Assembly (NCBI GenBank): GCA_001772665.1
Contig: MEVH01000006.1
Location: 1 to 14,352, forward strand
Source of the DNA: a candidate division WWE3 bacterium RIFCSPLOWO2_01_FULL_39_13
Lineage (GTDB): Bacteria; Patescibacteriota; WWE3; 2-01-FULL-39-13
Direction of reading: 5' to 3'
DNA length: 14,352 nt
Part shown: in pieces, positions 1-5,754 of the stretch
Layout: every line of letters starts with the position of its first letter
Numbering within the stretch: position 1 is the first letter of the stretch
The notes under the pieces: generated by a model
What the model was told of the DNA's origin: nothing
What the model saw: only the letters and a program-made list of their open reading frames with translations
Databases searched by the model: none
Made by a program: the position numbers and the translations under genes

Positions 1-48
1 ATTCCTCAATTAGCCGATCTTCGGATTCCTCAATTAGCCGATCTTCGG
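1..48 (+). repeat. Exact 24-bp tandem duplication inside dnaB
   Basis: Positions 1-24 and 25-48 are identical and in frame; each encodes IPQLADLR. Because the window begins exactly at the first copy, further copies to the left cannot be excluded. It is either a genuine in-frame duplication or an assembly-end artefact. Confidence 0.9.
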
Positions 49-234
49 GAGAGTGGTGCGATTGAACAGGATGCTGACGTGGTAATGTTCCTGTATCGGG
101 AAGATCAAGAGAACCTTGAGGATATAAAGTTGATGATCGCCAAGCACCGCAACGGCCCGTTAGGTGAGATAGATCTGCGCTTTAAAGGCGAGAGGCGTAA
201 ATTCTACGGTGTCGAAAAAATGCGTTCCAAATAA
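1..234 (+). CDS. dnaB: Replicative DNA helicase DnaB, C-terminal fragment (5' end outside window)
   Basis: This is the last 77 codons of an open frame that runs in from the left edge. DnaB is the hexameric ATP-driven helicase that unwinds DNA ahead of the replisome. The stretch from about codon 17, reading ESGAIEQDADVVMFLYRED, then KLMIAKHRNGPLGEIDLRF, matches the RecA-fold C-terminal part of DnaB: the ESG-IEQDAD segment and the K-R-GP-G motif that ends the ATPase domain. The fragment ends with a short basic tail and TAA. Odd: the first 16 codons are two identical 8-codon units (IPQLADLR twice). In the family this segment normally occurs once just before ESG, so either the helicase has an 8-residue insertion here or the sequence is misassembled. 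The start and Walker motifs lie outside the window. Confidence 0.93.
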   Translation: MPQLADLRIPQLADLRESGAIEQDADVVMFLYREDQENLEDIKLMIAKHRNGPLGEIDLRFKGERRKFYGVEKMRSK

Positions 235-252
235 ATTGGGTACTACCAATAG

Positions 253-290
253 GTTTACACCTCGAAGGTGCAAACTCAAACTAAATTTTT
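253..290 (+). terminator. Weak terminator-like hairpin after dnaB
   Basis: CACCT (258-262) pairs with AGGTG (266-270) around a short CGA loop. The stem is extended by GTTT/AAAC across an A-C mismatch, and a run of T occurs about ten bases later (285-291). The distance between stem and T-run is longer than ideal, so termination is only possible. Confidence 0.35.
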
Positions 291-317
291 TATTAGGGTT
301 ATCTCCTCAAAGATCCG

Positions 318-346
318 TTGAAAAAATAGCTTCAAAGTTGTATAAT
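318..346 (+). promoter_or_regulatory. Sigma70-type promoter of tRNA-Leu
   Basis: TTGAAA (318-323) and a perfect TATAAT (341-346) are separated by exactly 17 bp. The predicted transcription start near 353 is only about 4 nt before the mature tRNA 5' end at 357, so the precursor would have a very short 5' leader. Confidence 0.85.
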
Positions 347-356
347 TTATTTACTA

Positions 357-443
357 GGGCAAGTGGCGGAACCGGTATACGCGTAGGTCTCAAAAACCTA
401 TGGTGGCAACACCTTGTGGGTTCGACTCCCACCTTGCCCACCA
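357..443 (+). tRNA. tRNA-Leu, anticodon CAA, CCA encoded
   Basis: The acceptor stem GGGCAAG (357-363) pairs fully with CTTGCCC (433-439), followed by discriminator A440 and a genomically encoded CCA (441-443). The anticodon stem TAGGT/ACCTA encloses the loop CTCAAAA, giving anticodon CAA, which reads UUG leucine codons. The T-arm GTGGG-TTCGACT-CCCAC is canonical, and the long variable arm expected of a class II tRNA (GGTGGCAACACC region) is present. It has its own promoter just upstream. A SET-domain gene follows 60 nt later and may be read from the same transcript. Confidence 0.96.
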
Positions 444-503
444 CTTAGGAATTTGCAAGCGGTTTCGTTTGAGGGAAAGAAATTTTTTAATCATTGGGTC
501 TTT

Positions 504-899
504 ATGCTTTTAGTAAAAACGAAAATCGGACCAAGCAAAATTAACGGCATTGGACTTTTTGCAGATCAATTTATCCCAAAAGAAACTCCTGTCTGGAAAT
601 TTATGCCGGGTTTCGATCTTGTAATTAGCAAAGACCAGATTCAAAATTTGTCTGAACCAGCTCGAAAACAATTTTTGAAATACGCCTATTTCAATCCGGA
701 AACTAGCAAATACATTTTGTGCTTTGATGATGCTAGGTTTTCCAATCACTCGAACAATCCCAACACTATAAGCGTTGATTCTTTTGACGATGAAGAAGGC
801 GTAGATGTTGCGGCCAGAGACATACAAGAAGGCGAAGAACTCACCTGCAACTACAAGGAATTTGATGGTGATTTTGATTATAAAATGGGAAATCATTGA
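504..899 (+). CDS. Small stand-alone SET-domain protein (putative protein lysine methyltransferase)
   Basis: 131 residues, essentially one SET domain, the fold that transfers a methyl group from S-adenosylmethionine to protein lysines. Visible landmarks are the N-terminal block with G-I-GLFA at residues 15-20, the SAM-binding/pseudoknot motif SNHSNNPNT (80-88), and the C-terminal GEELTCNY (110-117) with a catalytic-type Tyr117. No pre-SET, post-SET cysteine cluster or other domain is present, so the target cannot be inferred. The ATG at 504 was chosen because the family's conserved N-terminus begins right after it; the same frame runs upstream into the tRNA, which excludes earlier starts. No clear Shine-Dalgarno and no convincing promoter were found between tRNA and gene, so co-transcription with the tRNA is possible. 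Function in bacteria is poorly defined; ribosomal or chromatin-like proteins are possible substrates. Confidence 0.85.
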   Translation: MLLVKTKIGPSKINGIGLFADQFIPKETPVWKFMPGFDLVISKDQIQNLSEPARKQFLKYAYFNPETSKYILCFDDARFSNHSNNPNTISVDSFDDEEGVDVAARDIQEGEELTCNYKEFDGDFDYKMGNH

Positions 900-914
900 T
901 TTTTCTTAAATAAT

Positions 915-944
915 TTGTCGCCAAAGACGAAAAACTGATAAGAT
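915..944 (+). promoter_or_regulatory. Probable efp promoter (leaderless geometry)
   Basis: TTGTCG (915-920), 18 bp, TAAGAT (939-944). Each hexamer matches consensus at four of six positions. The expected start near 951 is about 2 nt before the efp ATG at 953, and no Shine-Dalgarno precedes that ATG, which agrees with a leaderless message. Confidence 0.45.
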
Positions 945-952
945 TTTCGTAT

Positions 953-1528
953 ATGGTAAACATAACCGAACTTAGAACCGGAAAATTTTTTGAGGATAGG
1001 GACGATATTTTCGAGGTTTTAAATTACGAACACCTAAAAATGGGCCGGGGAAGTGCCAATATTAAGCTCAAGGTAAAAAATTTACGCTCTAGTACAATAA
1101 CCGAAAAAAGTTTTATAAGTGGCGCAAGGGTTAACGAAGTTCACCTTGAAAAAAAGAAAGTTAAGTTTCTTTGGAAAGACGAAGCCTCTTTTAACTTTAC
1201 CGATACCGGGAGTTGGGAGCAGTTTAGTTTGAACAAAAACCAAATAGGGGAAACGGCAAAATTTCTAAAAGAGGAAGAAGAGTACGAAATTTTGTTTTTT
1301 GATAAAAAAGCACTTAGTTTAGAGCTGCCAAGACTTATGGAATTTAGTGTTAGCGAAACCGGCCCCGGAGTTAAGGGAGACAGCGTTTCCAACGTTTACA
1401 AAAGTGCAACGCTTTCTAACGGAATGCAAATATCCGTACCACTATTTATAAAAACTGGCGATAAAATTAAAATTGATACGAGAAGCGGGGAATATGTGCA
1501 GCGGTCAACTTTTAAGCAAAAGAAGTAA
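953..1528 (+). CDS. efp: Translation elongation factor P
   Basis: 191 residues, the normal length for EF-P. The protein binds between the ribosomal P and E sites and rescues ribosomes stalled on polyproline. Three beta-barrel domains are recognisable: the KOW-like N-terminal domain (about 1-65), the central OB domain (about 66-128, with EILFFD), and the C-terminal OB domain, which carries the signature around residues 145-185 (GD-VSN--KSATLSNGMQISVPLFI--GD-IKIDTRSGEYV). The domain I loop that projects toward the peptidyl-transferase centre reads MGRGSA at 30-35, so the position modified in other bacteria is Arg32, not lysine, and the usual Pro before Gly is Met. Arg at this place is typical of the EarP-rhamnosylated type, but no EarP is visible here. 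The last 24 bases overlap the 3' end of the opposite-strand gene. Confidence 0.95.
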   Translation: MVNITELRTGKFFEDRDDIFEVLNYEHLKMGRGSANIKLKVKNLRSSTITEKSFISGARVNEVHLEKKKVKFLWKDEASFNFTDTGSWEQFSLNKNQIGETAKFLKEEEEYEILFFDKKALSLELPRLMEFSVSETGPGVKGDSVSNVYKSATLSNGMQISVPLFIKTGDKIKIDTRSGEYVQRSTFKQKK

Positions 1529-1942
1529 GGCGATTACTGCCGTTACCGCACTTGTATAAAGCCCGATTACTGGTCCGATTCTACCTTGAATATTTAGATG
1601 AAAAGTGGCAAAAACCTTGAGCGGTTTCCACTTTAAGTCCAAAATTGTAATTGTCCCTTGAATAATATCTGGCGAAATTGCCGCCAATGAACTAGCCAAA
1701 ATTGACAATTCCCTTTGCTTTCCACTAGTAATAACGAAAATTAAGGCTAAACCAAAACTCAAGTCTAAAATAGTTTTTAACACCGTGGTTAATTTAAAAG
1801 GTGGTTTTGGAGCACCACCATCCCAATGCGGAACCGCATCAAGAGGAAAATGACTTAGGAAACTTAAAGGTATTGCCAAAGCTGGATTGGGGATAATTTG
1901 GCCAATTGCCGCGCCAACCAGTAAATGAGGCGTACTTAACAT
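1505..1942 (-). CDS. Small membrane protein with conserved His/Asp pattern (possibly YdjM/DUF457-like)
   Basis: 145 residues. Hydrophobic segments lie at about 8-30, 58-73, 78-97 and 122-143, so it is an integral membrane protein. Striking polar residues sit in or next to these segments: His6, His31, Asp35, His39, Asp41, Pro-Asp at 91-92 and His115. The SHFPLDAVPHWD stretch (30-41) resembles the metal-binding pattern of membrane-bound metal-dependent hydrolase-like proteins, so the family assignment is tentative and no substrate can be named. The ATG at 1942 lies about 5 nt downstream of the start predicted from a near-consensus promoter. It is transcribed toward efp with a 24-bp tail-to-tail overlap and divergently from pepP. 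Confidence 0.7.
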   Translation of the reverse strand: MLSTPHLLVGAAIGQIIPNPALAIPLSFLSHFPLDAVPHWDGGAPKPPFKLTTVLKTILDLSFGLALIFVITSGKQRELSILASSLAAISPDIIQGTITILDLKWKPLKVFATFHLNIQGRIGPVIGLYTSAVTAVIALLLLLKS

Positions 1943-1953
1943 ACTGGATATGT

Positions 1954-1982
1954 ATTATAATCTAGCCGTTAACAGACGTCAA
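1954..1982 (-). promoter_or_regulatory. Strong promoter for the minus-strand membrane protein gene
   Basis: Read on the minus strand: TTGACG (1982-1977), 17 bp, TATAAT (1959-1954). Transcription would start near 1947, giving a leader of about 5 nt before the ATG at 1942. Confidence 0.8.
1956..1961 (+). promoter_or_regulatory. Candidate -10 element for pepP overlapping the divergent promoter
   Basis: TATAAT at 1956-1961 on the plus strand shares four bases with the opposite-strand -10 box. The plus -35 region (about 1933-1938, TACTTA) is poor. If used, the start would be near 1968, leaving a 25-nt leader without a clear Shine-Dalgarno. Confidence 0.35.
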
Positions 1983-1992
1983 GTTTGAACAT

Positions 1993-3099
1993 ATGGAAGT
2001 TTATTTAAAAAGAATCGCCAACTTACGGAAAGTTTTTGAAAAAAATAATTTAGACGCTTTTCTTTTAAACTCTTATGCAAATCGAGTCTACTTAAGCGCT
2101 CTTGAAAGTTCTTCTGGTTGGTTGGTAGTGAGTAGAAGCAGTTGTTTCCTTTGCGTTGATAGCCGTTACGAAGAAGCAGCGAAGAAAATCGTTGCTAGGA
2201 TTAATAAAACTGCGAATCACGGCGAATTCACATTTGTGCCAATCGAAGACTTCAAAAAAGATTTTCTCGTTTCCTTTATCCAAAAAGGAGAAATAAAGCG
2301 GATCGGGTTTGAAGCAAAACACCTTTCTCACGCCACTCTAAATTATTTAAAAAAGAGCACCAAAATAAAATGGGTAGCTACTTTTGATCTTGTCGAAAAT
2401 TTGAGAGCTATTAAAGACAAAGAAGAGATCAAACAAATTGAGAAAGCAGTGGAAATTTGTGACCGAACCTTTAAACATATATTAGGCTTTATCAAGCCGG
2501 GAGTAAGAGAACGTGAAATTGCTTGGGAGCTAGAACGCTTTATAAGAGAGGCTGGAGCGGAAAAGGCAGCTTGGTATCCTTTTATCGTAGCGGCTGGTTC
2601 TAATTCAGCAATGCCCCATTACGGTAGCGGCTTGAGAAAAATTAAAAAAGGAGACCAAGTACAGCTAGATTTTGGGGCGGTGGTTGCTGGTTACGCCAGT
2701 GATTTTTCCAGAGTAGTTTTTGTTGGAAAGCCAAATGATACGCAAAATAAAATACATACATTAGTATCCAAAGCACTAGAATTGGGCAAAGAAATTATTC
2801 ATAAGAAAACGGCGGTTGGTAGGGTGGATGAGAAAGTTAAAGAGTGGTTGCGAACTCAAAGCGATCATATTTATCGCCACGGTTTAGGGCACGGAGTTGG
2901 CTTGGAAATTCACGAAAAACCGACTCTTTACATTGGTCGGAAAGAAAAACTTCAAGTTGGTAATGTTTTTACAATTGAACCGGGAATTTATATACCGGGT
3001 TGGGGCGGCGTTAGGTTGGAAGATATGGTAATCTTAACTGAAAATGGGCTACAGACGATTACTAAATCACCACTTTCTTTAAAAGAGGTCACAATTTAA
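1993..3099 (+). CDS. pepP: Xaa-Pro aminopeptidase / M24 family metallopeptidase
   Basis: 368 residues with the two-domain layout of prokaryotic prolidases and Xaa-Pro aminopeptidases: a creatinase-type N-terminal domain (about 1-135) and a pita-bread catalytic domain (about 145-365). It removes N-terminal residues that precede proline, or splits Xaa-Pro dipeptides, in the cytoplasm. All five dinuclear-metal ligands are visible: Asp226 (QLDFGA), Asp237 (SDFSR), His300 (GLGHGVG), Glu329 (IEPG) and Glu343 (RLED). The accessory His209 (PHY) and His307 are also present, so the enzyme should be active. Whether it prefers peptides or dipeptides cannot be read from sequence. The symbol is given for the family, not for strict orthology. 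A GC-rich hairpin follows the stop. Confidence 0.93.
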   Translation: MEVYLKRIANLRKVFEKNNLDAFLLNSYANRVYLSALESSSGWLVVSRSSCFLCVDSRYEEAAKKIVARINKTANHGEFTFVPIEDFKKDFLVSFIQKGEIKRIGFEAKHLSHATLNYLKKSTKIKWVATFDLVENLRAIKDKEEIKQIEKAVEICDRTFKHILGFIKPGVREREIAWELERFIREAGAEKAAWYPFIVAAGSNSAMPHYGSGLRKIKKGDQVQLDFGAVVAGYASDFSRVVFVGKPNDTQNKIHTLVSKALELGKEIIHKKTAVGRVDEKVKEWLRTQSDHIYRHGLGHGVGLEIHEKPTLYIGRKEKLQVGNVFTIEPGIYIPGWGGVRLEDMVILTENGLQTITKSPLSLKEVTI

Positions 3100-3115
3100 G
3101 GGTACTTAAAGATTT

Positions 3116-3137
3116 AACCCCGCTTTAGCGGGGTTTG
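3116..3137 (+). terminator. Hairpin terminator after pepP
   Basis: AACCCCGC (3116-3123) and GCGGGGTT (3128-3135) form a perfect 8-bp stem with a TTTA loop. The following T-run is very short, so termination may be partial. The 3' arm is repeated directly downstream and could form an alternative stem. Confidence 0.6.
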
Positions 3138-3161
3138 ACCACGCTTAGCGGGGTTTGACAA
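3121..3161 (+). repeat. Near-perfect 20/21-bp tandem repeat of the terminator's 3' half
   Basis: Copy 1 (3121-3141) and copy 2 (3142-3161) are adjacent and differ by one T deletion and one C-to-A change. That change completes TTGACA at 3155-3160, the -35 box of the next gene. Confidence 0.85.
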
Positions 3162-3183
3162 ATGGTTGATTGTTTGCTAAAAT
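3155..3183 (+). promoter_or_regulatory. Near-consensus promoter of the Lrp/AsnC-like domain gene
   Basis: Perfect TTGACA (3155-3160), 17 bp, TAAAAT (3178-3183) preceded by a TGC extended -10. The start is expected near 3190, which rules out the upstream in-frame ATG at 3162 as the initiation codon and supports the GTG at 3219. Confidence 0.88.
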
Positions 3184-3218
3184 TTTTCTATTCCAAATTC
3201 AAGGAAGAAGGAGGATTT

Positions 3219-3521
3219 GTGGCTATCGGAGACGATCGTCCCAACGGCTTTGTAAAATCAAACGGAAGGAGAAGTTGGGGCGTGCAAAGAGCCCACATCT
3301 TAGTTGAAACGAAACCTGGTTTTGCCAAAAAAGCAGAACGCGGTATTAGTCAGCTACCTACCAAGGGTATTATTTCCGTTAAATCGCTACTGGGTCCATA
3401 TGATATTATGGTGGTTGCAGAAAAGAAGAATCTGGAGGAGCTTGGTGAATTGATTGCCGAAGTCCAAAAAGTAGAAGGGGTTGATCGGACTACCACTTGT
3501 CTTTCGGTCAGAATGATCTAA
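3219..3521 (+). CDS. Stand-alone Lrp/AsnC ligand-binding (RAM) domain protein
   Basis: 100 residues from a GTG start. The body (RAHILVETKPGF, then ISVKSLLGPYDIMVVAE, LGELIAEVQKVEGVDRTTTCLSVRMI) is the alpha-beta sandwich effector-binding domain of Lrp/AsnC regulators. The DNA-binding helix-turn-helix is absent. Stand-alone RAM proteins bind amino acids or related small molecules as oligomers and may act as sensors or partner subunits; the ligand is unknown. Start choice: the promoter places the mRNA 5' end near 3190, and a strong Shine-Dalgarno (AAGGAGG, 3208-3214) sits 4 nt before GTG 3219, while the longer frame from ATG 3162 begins before the transcription start. It is flanked by hairpins on both sides, so it is probably monocistronic. 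Confidence 0.88.
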   Translation: MAIGDDRPNGFVKSNGRRSWGVQRAHILVETKPGFAKKAERGISQLPTKGIISVKSLLGPYDIMVVAEKKNLEELGELIAEVQKVEGVDRTTTCLSVRMI

Positions 3522-3531
3522 TTAAACCTTA

Positions 3532-3580
3532 GAGGGTGGCTCTGCGTTAGAGTTCACCCTCATTCTTTTCCTGTTTTTCT
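3532..3580 (+). terminator. Rho-independent terminator after the RAM-domain gene
   Basis: GAGGGTG (3532-3538) pairs with CACCCTC (3555-3561), and inside it CTCT (3540-3543) pairs with AGAG (3549-3552) around a GCGTT loop. A pyrimidine/T-rich tract follows (3563-3586). Confidence 0.85.
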
Positions 3581-3587
3581 TCTTTTA

Positions 3588-3596
3588 TGGTAAAAT
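3588..3596 (+). promoter_or_regulatory. Extended -10 promoter for the NIF3-like gene
   Basis: TGG followed by TAAAAT (3591-3596); no good -35 is visible. The start is expected around 3603, about 3 nt before ATG 3606, again implying an almost leaderless mRNA. The same TGG-TAAAAT unit precedes kef at 9271-9279. Confidence 0.55.
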
Positions 3597-3605
3597 AGGC
3601 TCTTA

Positions 3606-4571
3606 ATGGAAATTAAAGAAATTTACGAGTTAGTTATAAAAAAGGGTATGGAGGCTGATCCCCGTGGTGAGAATGGGGTTAAAAAAGCGCTCACAAGAGT
3701 GAAAAAAGAGTACGAGGAAATGCCTGCCAATAAGAAAAAATATTTTGATAGAGAATCTTTAACCAACCCCTATTCGGACACAAGAGTCTTATTTGGAGAT
3801 CTTTCAACTTCTGTTAATAGCATTTTAGCTGGAGTTGATATGGATGTTGGTGAAGTTTTATTAGCCGATCGTTTGAGTGAAAAAGGAGAAAAAATTGATC
3901 TTATCTGGGGACATCATCCCCACGGCAGCGCATTAGCTAGCCTTGATGAGGTTATGGATTTGCAAGTCGATCTTTTGGCAGCCGAGGGCGTACCAATTAA
4001 TGTTGCTGAAGGAGTCCTAAAAAGTAGAATTGGGGAAGTGAGAAGGAAACTGGGTCCAATTAACCATTTTCAATCAGTTGATGCCGCCCGGCTTTTAAAT
4101 ATTCCTTTTATGAGCGTTCACACCCCGACTGATAATTTAGCCCATTGTTTTATCACCCAACAAGTAGAAAAAACCAAACCAGAAACAGTCGGCGAAGTAA
4201 TTGAGATGCTTTTGGCGGTCCCAGAATACCAACAAGCCGCCAAATTTAAAGCTGGTCCAATGGTCATTGCCGGATCGGAAAAAAATCGGGCTGGTAAAAT
4301 TGCTGTTTTAGGGTTTACTGGTGGAACCGAAGGGGCCAAGGAAATTTATGAAAAACTCTCGCAGGCTGGGGTGGGAACAAGTATTGATATGCATCTAGGC
4401 GAGGAGCATCGTAAGGAGGCAGAGAAATTCCATATTAACGTGGTTGTTGCCGGGCATATGGTTTCCGATTCTTTGGGGATGAATTTATTGCTTGATGAAT
4501 TAGAAAAAAAAGGGGTCAAAATTATTTCTTGTTCAGGACTAATCAGAGTCTCCCGAAATTCGAGACAATAG
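3606..4571 (+). CDS. NIF3-like putative dinuclear metal-binding protein
   Basis: 321 residues, with the pattern of the NIF3/YbgI (GTP cyclohydrolase I type 2-like) family, whose members form toroidal hexamers with a two-metal centre per subunit and mostly lack an assigned reaction. Visible metal-ligand motifs are GHHPHG (102-107), HTPTDN (172-177), and the C-terminal GHMVSDS (283-289), where the family has a His and an acidic residue. Compared with typical family members, Asp78 (VDMD) and the C-terminal half (230-300, with TGGTEGAKEIYEKL) are also in place. The first 60 residues form an N-terminal helical extension with DPRGENGV, which I do not recognise in E. coli YbgI. There is no Shine-Dalgarno, in agreement with the leaderless promoter. 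It ends 21 nt before lgt. Confidence 0.8.
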   Translation: MEIKEIYELVIKKGMEADPRGENGVKKALTRVKKEYEEMPANKKKYFDRESLTNPYSDTRVLFGDLSTSVNSILAGVDMDVGEVLLADRLSEKGEKIDLIWGHHPHGSALASLDEVMDLQVDLLAAEGVPINVAEGVLKSRIGEVRRKLGPINHFQSVDAARLLNIPFMSVHTPTDNLAHCFITQQVEKTKPETVGEVIEMLLAVPEYQQAAKFKAGPMVIAGSEKNRAGKIAVLGFTGGTEGAKEIYEKLSQAGVGTSIDMHLGEEHRKEAEKFHINVVVAGHMVSDSLGMNLLLDELEKKGVKIISCSGLIRVSRNSRQ

Positions 4572-4588
4572 TTCGACAAGCTCACTAT
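4568..4588. repeat. TTCGACAAGCTCA element with inverted flanks
   Basis: The 13-bp core TTCGACAAGCTCA (4572-4584) is bracketed by complementary ATAG (4568-4571) and CTAT (4585-4588). From memory, the same core with inverted C/G flanks is a widespread short dispersed repeat in environmental bacterial genomes. Here it fills almost the whole NIF3-lgt gap and includes the NIF3 stop codon. Confidence 0.5.
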
Positions 4589-4592
4589 AAAG

Positions 4593-5387
4593 ATGTTACC
4601 AATAATATTTGATATTGGACCGGTTGCAATTCGCTCTTTTGGTCTTTTCCTGACCTTAGGGTATTTACTTGGTACTTTTTTTGTTTGGCGGGAGGGAAGA
4701 AAACAAGGTTATAACGAGGAAAAACTTCTTGACCTTTGCATCCTTATTCTTATTGGTTCGCTGGTCGGTGCAAGGTTATATTTTGTTGCTTTCAATACAG
4801 AAGCTTTTAGAGATGATTTTTTGCGAATTTTTGCAATTTGGAGCGGGGGACTTTCTTTCCACGGCAGTATTTTAGGCGGACTTTTAGCTCTTTATCTTTA
4901 CACTAAAAGAAGAAAATGGCCATTTTTTCAAGTAGCCGATATCGTCGCCACTGCGGCAACTATCGCTTTTGTAATTGGAAGAATTGGTAGCTTTCTAGCG
5001 GGTACGGAAATTGGAGTCGAAACTTCACTGCTTTTTGGAGTTAAGTTTATTGGCGAAATCGGAAAAAGGCACCCAACCCAACTTTACGAGGCTGCTTTAG
5101 GTTTAGCGACTTTTTTTGTTTTAAGAAAAATTGATAAGGTTAAGAATAAAAGTGGTGTAACATTTCTTTCGGCTATTATTTTTATCGAAGTAATCAGGTT
5201 TTTAGTAGAGTTTTTAAGAGCCGATTCTACTTATTTCCTAAATTTTAAAGTTGATCAAGTTCTTGCCCTCCTGCTTGCCATCTCTAGTCTTATTGCTTTA
5301 TACTTACAAAGGGAGCGCAATTTAAAAGAAGACTTTCAGATCTTAACTGCCGTTTTTAATAATAAGTTTTTAAGGAGAAGAAGTTGA
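4593..5387 (+). CDS. lgt: Prolipoprotein diacylglyceryl transferase
   Basis: 264 residues and about seven membrane segments, the usual Lgt architecture. The enzyme moves a diacylglyceryl group from phosphatidylglycerol to the lipobox cysteine of preprolipoproteins at the cytoplasmic membrane. Signature features are GGLSFHG (85-91, His90 corresponding to E. coli His103), GRIG at 129-132 (Arg130 corresponding to Arg143), RHPTQLYE (159-166), and FLRAD (207-211, Arg209 in the region of E. coli Arg239). Odd: the Lgt signature normally reads G-R-(L/I)-G-N-F-(I)-N-G-E; here it is GRIGSFLAGTE, so the Asn equivalent to E. coli Asn146 is Ser133 and the second Asn is Ala136. Activity may be altered. The TTG start of the next gene overlaps the stop, so lgt is the first gene of a translationally coupled run. 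Confidence 0.92.
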   Translation: MLPIIFDIGPVAIRSFGLFLTLGYLLGTFFVWREGRKQGYNEEKLLDLCILILIGSLVGARLYFVAFNTEAFRDDFLRIFAIWSGGLSFHGSILGGLLALYLYTKRRKWPFFQVADIVATAATIAFVIGRIGSFLAGTEIGVETSLLFGVKFIGEIGKRHPTQLYEAALGLATFFVLRKIDKVKNKSGVTFLSAIIFIEVIRFLVEFLRADSTYFLNFKVDQVLALLLAISSLIALYLQRERNLKEDFQILTAVFNNKFLRRRS

Positions 5388-5731
5388 ATTACACTACAAT
5401 TAAAAATAAATTAGAAGAATTGAAATCTAAGTTAGAGAAAGAAATAGATTTGTACAAGAAAGAGGATCCTTATCTTCTTGAGGATAGGAGTATCTCAAAC
5501 ACGTTAGATGACGACATTACTGAAACAGAAGGTCATGATCGTATTTACGCTACTCAAATTCAATTAACAGAAAATTTACGTCAGGTTCAAGAAGCTTTAA
5601 AAAGAATAGAAGAAGGCAAATATGGAATCTGCAAGCGATGTGGTCAAAAAATTAATTCTGGTAGGCTAGGGGTTATGCCCCAGGCCGTACTTTGTATTAA
5701 TTGTCAAAGTAAAGTACGTCAGAGATCCTAA
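5384..5731 (+). CDS. DksA/TraR-type C4 zinc-finger protein
   Basis: 115 residues beginning with TTG (5384), which overlaps the lgt TGA; the Shine-Dalgarno AAGGAG (5372-5377) lies 6 nt upstream and supports this start. The N-terminal half (5-28 and 55-78) is a charged coiled-coil with an acidic turn containing DDDITETEG (42-50). The C-terminal half carries the four-cysteine zinc site: Cys83-x2-Cys86 and Cys104-x2-Cys107. This is the layout of the DksA/TraR family, which inserts into the RNA polymerase secondary channel to change promoter response, often with ppGpp. The exact DksA tip motif is not conserved, so a related general-stress regulator is equally possible. Translation is coupled to lgt. 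Confidence 0.88.
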   Translation: MNYTTIKNKLEELKSKLEKEIDLYKKEDPYLLEDRSISNTLDDDITETEGHDRIYATQIQLTENLRQVQEALKRIEEGKYGICKRCGQKINSGRLGVMPQAVLCINCQSKVRQRS

Positions 5732-5754
5732 AGAACGTGAATTTTCCTAAATTT

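Noticed and set aside
414..503. Upstream extension of the SET-domain gene
   Set aside because: The ATG at 414 lies inside the tRNA; family homology starts at ATG 504.
510..896. 128-residue minus-strand ORF opposite the SET gene
   Set aside because: Shadow of a clearly recognisable plus-strand protein.
4574..4591. TTCGACA / TATAAA as a promoter for lgt
   Set aside because: The TATAAA would be 2 bp before the ATG, and the spacing between the hexamers is far too short. The region is better explained as the TTCGACAAGCTCA element.
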